From: Shouchella hunanensis
GTDB lineage: Bacteria > Bacillota > Bacilli > Bacillales > Bacillaceae_D
Direction: 5' to 3'
Assembly: GCF_028735875.1 (NCBI RefSeq)
Contig: NZ_CP117834.1
Coordinates: 124,001 to 188,000 of the forward strand
Length of the DNA stretch: 64,000 nucleotides
Positions 60,878 to 64,000 of the stretch are shown here, one piece after another (the stretch's first letter is position 1; each line of letters opens with the position of its first letter). A program made the translations under genes and the position numbers. The notes under the pieces were generated by a model. That model ran no database searches, was not told the origin of the DNA, and saw nothing but the letters and a program-made list of their open reading frames with translations.

Positions 60878-62827
60878 TTACGAAAGATACTCTTCGAACC
60901 AACCTAGAATAGCTTCTAATCGCTTCACACGGAGACTCGGTTTTCCACTTCTGGACAATTCATGATTCGCTTCAGGAAAACGAATAAACCGTGTTTGTTT
61001 GCCTAATCGTTTTAATGCGATAAATAGTTGCTCTGCTTGCTCTATTGGACATCGAAGGTCATTCTCACCGTGCAAAATAAGCAAAGGTGTTTCCACATTG
61101 GCAACATATTTTATAGGAGAATGTTGCCAAAGAGTCTCCATCTCATCAAGCTCAGCTTTAATTTGCCAGTCAGAAAAATAATACCCTATGTCACTAACGC
61201 CGTAAAAGCTAATCCAGTTTGAAATCGAACGTTGCGTAACAGCTGCTTTAAATCGATTGGTATGACCAACCGCCCAATTCGTCATAAACCCACCGTAGCT
61301 TCCGCCAGTCATACCAAGCCTAGACTCATCAACCCAACTATTTGTTTTAACGACATCGTCAAGAATGTCCATAAGATCCTGAAAATCGCCTCCACCGTAA
61401 TCGCCGCGAACAGCATCAACAAAGGCTTGTCCATAACCATGGCTTCCTCTCGGATTTGTATAAAGCACACCGTATCCTTTTGCCGCCAACATTTGAAATT
61501 CATGAAAATACGTATTCGCGTACATCGCATGTGGTCCACCGTGCACTTCTAAAATCAACGGATACGTTTGACCTTCTTCGTAAAAAGTCGGTTTCATTAA
61601 CCAGCCCTCTACAAATGAACCATCTTCCCGGCTAACATTTACTTTTTCAGGAACACTAACTTGGAATTCTTCTTCAAATGCTTCATTAAACGTTGTTAAA
61701 CGGTTTAATGCCTTGTCTTTATTGCTTACATGATAACATTCACTTGGCTCCACAACAGAACTATGGGTTACAATGAATTCATCTTGATAAAAATCAAAGC
61801 CGTTTATATGTGCATCCGTGTTAGTCAGCTTTTGCTGATCACCATTTAGAGAGAATCTCCATACGTTTACTGCCCCTTCGCTGGAAACCAACGTATATAG
61901 CGACTGACCATCGTTAGAGAAACGCAATCGATTTGATCCTGTTTGCTGTAAAAAGTCTCCAATTGCTATATCGCCAATAAAATGATCGACATTTTCTGTT
62001 AGATTTAGTGTTTCCACAGTACCGGTGCGATAAATGTTTATCTTTGGAAGAGTCGCATTCTCATATTCCCGTTGATGGCTCAATAAAGCAATTGTCTGTC
62101 CATCTGGCGACACAGCTCCGCCAGTAATCACTTGAACTTCTTTCGTCACTTGCCGCTCCTGCTTCGTATCCATATTAATAAGGTAGGCGTGTGCGCTAAA
62201 TGAGAAATCACGGTTTTCCGCTCGATCACTCGCAAAAAGAATGTGACGGGAGTCTCCCGAAAAGTCTAATAACTGACTATCATATTGATCAGTAGTTAGC
62301 CACTGTTGTTTGTCTGTCCTTAAATCAACGCTTCCAATGCGCATCACTCGATCGTCATGCAGACCACGCTGGTCAGACTTATATTTCATTTGATCAATAA
62401 CAAGCGGCTCTGGTTTTTGTCGTGCTTGTTCATTTTCTTCGGACTCTTTAAAAAACGTTGAATACGCGACTGTTGCTCCATCGGGGGCCAGCATATAAGA
62501 AAGAATCCCATGTTCCTCATACGTTACTTGCTTGGCATCGGCCAAGCCCTGCTTTAAGAATACTTGGTTTTTTCCTTCGCGATTGGATAGATATGTATAG
62601 CCATCACCACTTGGTAGCCACTGAGGCGCCACATGCTTACCTTTTTCTTGGGTTAATTTAGTTTGTTTACCTGTCTTTATGTCTATTACATATAAATGAG
62701 ATTGATAAGTATTCTCGTGCTCATCTAAGTTCGTCACGACAAGGATTGCTTTTGTTCCATCAGGAGAAACAACTGGATTCGTTACCGTGCTTAATTGATA
62801 TAAAGATTGTGCCATTAACTCTTTCAC
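60878..62827 (-). CDS. S9 family (acylaminoacyl/prolyl oligopeptidase-like) peptidase
   Basis: The 649-residue protein has an N-terminal beta-propeller with WD40/TolB-like repeats (VVSPDGTKAILVV, AVSPDGQTIALLS) and a C-terminal alpha/beta hydrolase with the serine in TGGSYGGFMTNW, aspartate in HGENDLRCP and histidine in PEANHEL. No signal peptide is seen, so it is cytoplasmic and likely degrades oligopeptides. The start is GTG at 62827 after GGAGGTTTATCGA. It sits between spoIIB and maf, which are adjacent in B. subtilis, so it appears inserted there. Confidence 0.92.
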   Translation of the reverse strand: MKELMAQSLYQLSTVTNPVVSPDGTKAILVVTNLDEHENTYQSHLYVIDIKTGKQTKLTQEKGKHVAPQWLPSGDGYTYLSNREGKNQVFLKQGLADAKQVTYEEHGILSYMLAPDGATVAYSTFFKESEENEQARQKPEPLVIDQMKYKSDQRGLHDDRVMRIGSVDLRTDKQQWLTTDQYDSQLLDFSGDSRHILFASDRAENRDFSFSAHAYLINMDTKQERQVTKEVQVITGGAVSPDGQTIALLSHQREYENATLPKINIYRTGTVETLNLTENVDHFIGDIAIGDFLQQTGSNRLRFSNDGQSLYTLVSSEGAVNVWRFSLNGDQQKLTNTDAHINGFDFYQDEFIVTHSSVVEPSECYHVSNKDKALNRLTTFNEAFEEEFQVSVPEKVNVSREDGSFVEGWLMKPTFYEEGQTYPLILEVHGGPHAMYANTYFHEFQMLAAKGYGVLYTNPRGSHGYGQAFVDAVRGDYGGGDFQDLMDILDDVVKTNSWVDESRLGMTGGSYGGFMTNWAVGHTNRFKAAVTQRSISNWISFYGVSDIGYYFSDWQIKAELDEMETLWQHSPIKYVANVETPLLILHGENDLRCPIEQAEQLFIALKRLGKQTRFIRFPEANHELSRSGKPSLRVKRLEAILGWFEEYLS

Positions 62828-62880
62828 TCGATAAACCTCCTTTTTTGTAAAGTATATCGAAATCTTTCGGAAGACGAAAG

Positions 62881-62907
62881 AAAAAAGATGTCAAATGACA
62901 CCTTTTT
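62881..62907 (-). terminator. Terminator after spoIIB
   Basis: AAAGGTGTCATTTGACATCTTTTTT on the minus strand forms a stem with one mismatch and a T-run. It separates spoIIB from the S9 peptidase. Confidence 0.75.
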
Positions 62908-62918
62908 AATGGCACTGG

Positions 62919-63989
62919 CTATTCTTCATTAATAAATGTTACTACTTCTTCATATTGGACAATGAGCTGAAGTAACTGTTGTTGTATGTGATAAAGCGCA
63001 TCGTTTTCGTTAGATTCATGATAGGTATTCAGTTCTTTTACAGCCGAAAATAATGTATCCGCATACTGCAAACTTTTTTCACGAGCTTGCTCATTCATTT
63101 GTGAAAAAGCTCTATCACGAGAATCGCGCAAATGCTCAACAGACTGATTTAATTGTGCTATATTCTCCTCGCTAATGGAACCGCGTTCGTTCGCCACAAT
63201 GAATTGGGAAGAAACGTTATTCAAAAACTGATAGACTGCATTCGCGCTCGTGTACCAATTTGCAGCATCTTCTCCACCGACTGACACTTCACCACCCTCT
63301 ACTGTATACGTCTTCACATATGTCTCCTGTCCCTGTTCACCGTAATGCTCGCTTAGTTCTGTACCCCTTGCTTGATCATTAGCTACTCCTAAAAACATAT
63401 ATTGCGTTTCCTCACCTGGTATGAGTACGGCAGGCAGCCCTTTTTCTTTTGTCTCTAATACAACTTTTTCAGCTGTTTCCATATCTGTGAATGCGGCTCC
63501 TTGAACAACGTCCACGTGTAAGCTTGGAAAGGAGACATCTGTATAGACCGTTGCTTGAGCAGGAATAACAGCCTCGCCATACGCCGTGTCATCGTTTAAA
63601 AAGAATTGGAAGACAACAATACCAAGTCCTAGTCCAACAACAATAGCAGACATAACAGCACCAACAATTGGCCAAGGAATGGACAGCTGGATTTTATTTT
63701 TTCGATTTTTAGGAGGGAGCTTTGGTCCTTTAGAGCGGTCACCATCATCCCAAAAAGGCTCATTTCCAGATTTTTTCACATTTAATTTTTCAGTGAAGTC
63801 CACAACTTTATCTTCTTCTGGTTGTAAATCGTCATTATCTTGTGGCGTTGAATGGTTTTTTTGAAATACTGAACGATCCCAGCTAATCACTTCAATCGGT
63901 TCTGAGTCTTCACTTTTGGGTGCAGGACGACTGTTTTTTTTCATTGATTGCGGGAACTTAAAATTCATCGAATGCTTTTGATCACTCAT
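62919..63989 (-). CDS. spoIIB: SpoIIB, SPOR-domain sporulation protein
   Basis: SpoIIB localises to the polar septum and aids its dissolution at engulfment. The 356-residue protein has an acidic, disordered N-terminal region of about 105 residues, one membrane segment (about 107-130, WPIVGAVMSAIVVGLGLGIV), and then a SPOR-like domain (SLHVDVVQGAAFTDMETAE, MFLGVANDQA) followed by a helical tail. Length and position ahead of maf fit SpoIIB. GGTG precedes the ATG near the window edge. Confidence 0.86.
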   Translation of the reverse strand: MSDQKHSMNFKFPQSMKKNSRPAPKSEDSEPIEVISWDRSVFQKNHSTPQDNDDLQPEEDKVVDFTEKLNVKKSGNEPFWDDGDRSKGPKLPPKNRKNKIQLSIPWPIVGAVMSAIVVGLGLGIVVFQFFLNDDTAYGEAVIPAQATVYTDVSFPSLHVDVVQGAAFTDMETAEKVVLETKEKGLPAVLIPGEETQYMFLGVANDQARGTELSEHYGEQGQETYVKTYTVEGGEVSVGGEDAANWYTSANAVYQFLNNVSSQFIVANERGSISEENIAQLNQSVEHLRDSRDRAFSQMNEQAREKSLQYADTLFSAVKELNTYHESNENDALYHIQQQLLQLIVQYEEVVTFINEE

Positions 63990-64000
63990 AAGTAAACACC

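Noticed and set aside
1-64000. tRNA/rRNA genes, CRISPR arrays, insertion sequences, prophage genes
   Set aside because: None was seen on reading both strands; no transposase, integrase, regularly spaced repeats or cloverleaf sequences were recognised.

Overview
The window reads as low-to-mid GC chromosomal DNA of an endospore-forming member of the Bacillaceae. Evidence is the sporulation genes spoIIB, spoIVFA and spoIVFB, an AbrB-type regulator with Spo0A boxes, ComZ, strong AGGAGG ribosome binding sites, and FapR, BirA, PhoP and AhrC/ArgR sites of the Bacillus type. Gene content and order fit an environmental or alkaliphilic Bacillus relative (Shouchella/Alkalihalobacillus-like) better than B. 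subtilis: there is an RNase E/G gene next to rplU, an RF3 gene and strongly acidic extracytoplasmic proteins. No insertion sequence, prophage, CRISPR array, tRNA or rRNA was recognised. Most genes lie on the minus strand.

Layout. 0-3.4 kb: start of fabF, then fabH behind a FapR operator, a ComZ operon, and prfC divergent from it. 3.4-6.6 kb: a two-gene unit joining a CarH-type B12-binding domain to a PAS/coiled-coil/STAS protein, then YjaV, YjaU and YjzC relatives. 6.6-16.2 kb: the arginine operon argC-argJ-argB-argD-carA-carB-argF, with a promoter overlapped by an ARG-box-like site. 16.3-17.9 kb: Sco and CtaG, both for cytochrome oxidase assembly. 18-24.5 kb: plus-strand HAD phosphatase, GNAT enzyme, an unknown protein, a helical protein and a SNF2 helicase. 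24.5-31 kb: minus-strand metabolism and unknowns (BsuPI lipoprotein, YitT, YitV-like hydrolase, rhodanese, carboxyltransferase, DDAH family, IDEAL protein). 31-33 kb: asparagine synthase. 33-36 kb: a CheA/CheW pair with a sigma-D-like promoter, and a YisL protein. 36-41.4 kb: the phosphate operon pstS-pstC-pstA-pstBA-pstBB-phoU behind four PhoP repeats. 41.4-48.3 kb: DinB protein, amidase, class I GATase hydrolase, FAD oxidoreductase, DUF4385 protein, uracil-DNA glycosylase-like protein, amidohydrolase, AbrB. 48.4-64 kb: the cell shape/division/sporulation cluster spoIIB-maf-radC-mreBCD-minCD-spoIVFAB-(rng)-rplU-prp-rpmA. It is interrupted by an S9 peptidase (between spoIIB and maf) and by an aldo/keto reductase, bioY and a divergent MoaC-like gene (between minD and spoIVFA).

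How the genes work together. The arginine operon makes ornithine, carbamoyl phosphate and citrulline under one arginine-responsive promoter, probably with a second site before carA. The Pst genes form one phosphate importer, and a hairpin after pstS could keep the binding protein in excess. MreBCD and MinCD set cell shape and division site; SpoIVFA/B act in the mother cell and carry a sigma-E-like promoter; Prp matures the L27 protein encoded next to it. The most unusual element is the overlapping B12-domain/PAS-STAS pair, which has the hallmarks of a light- or cobalamin-responsive input to a partner-switching stress pathway.
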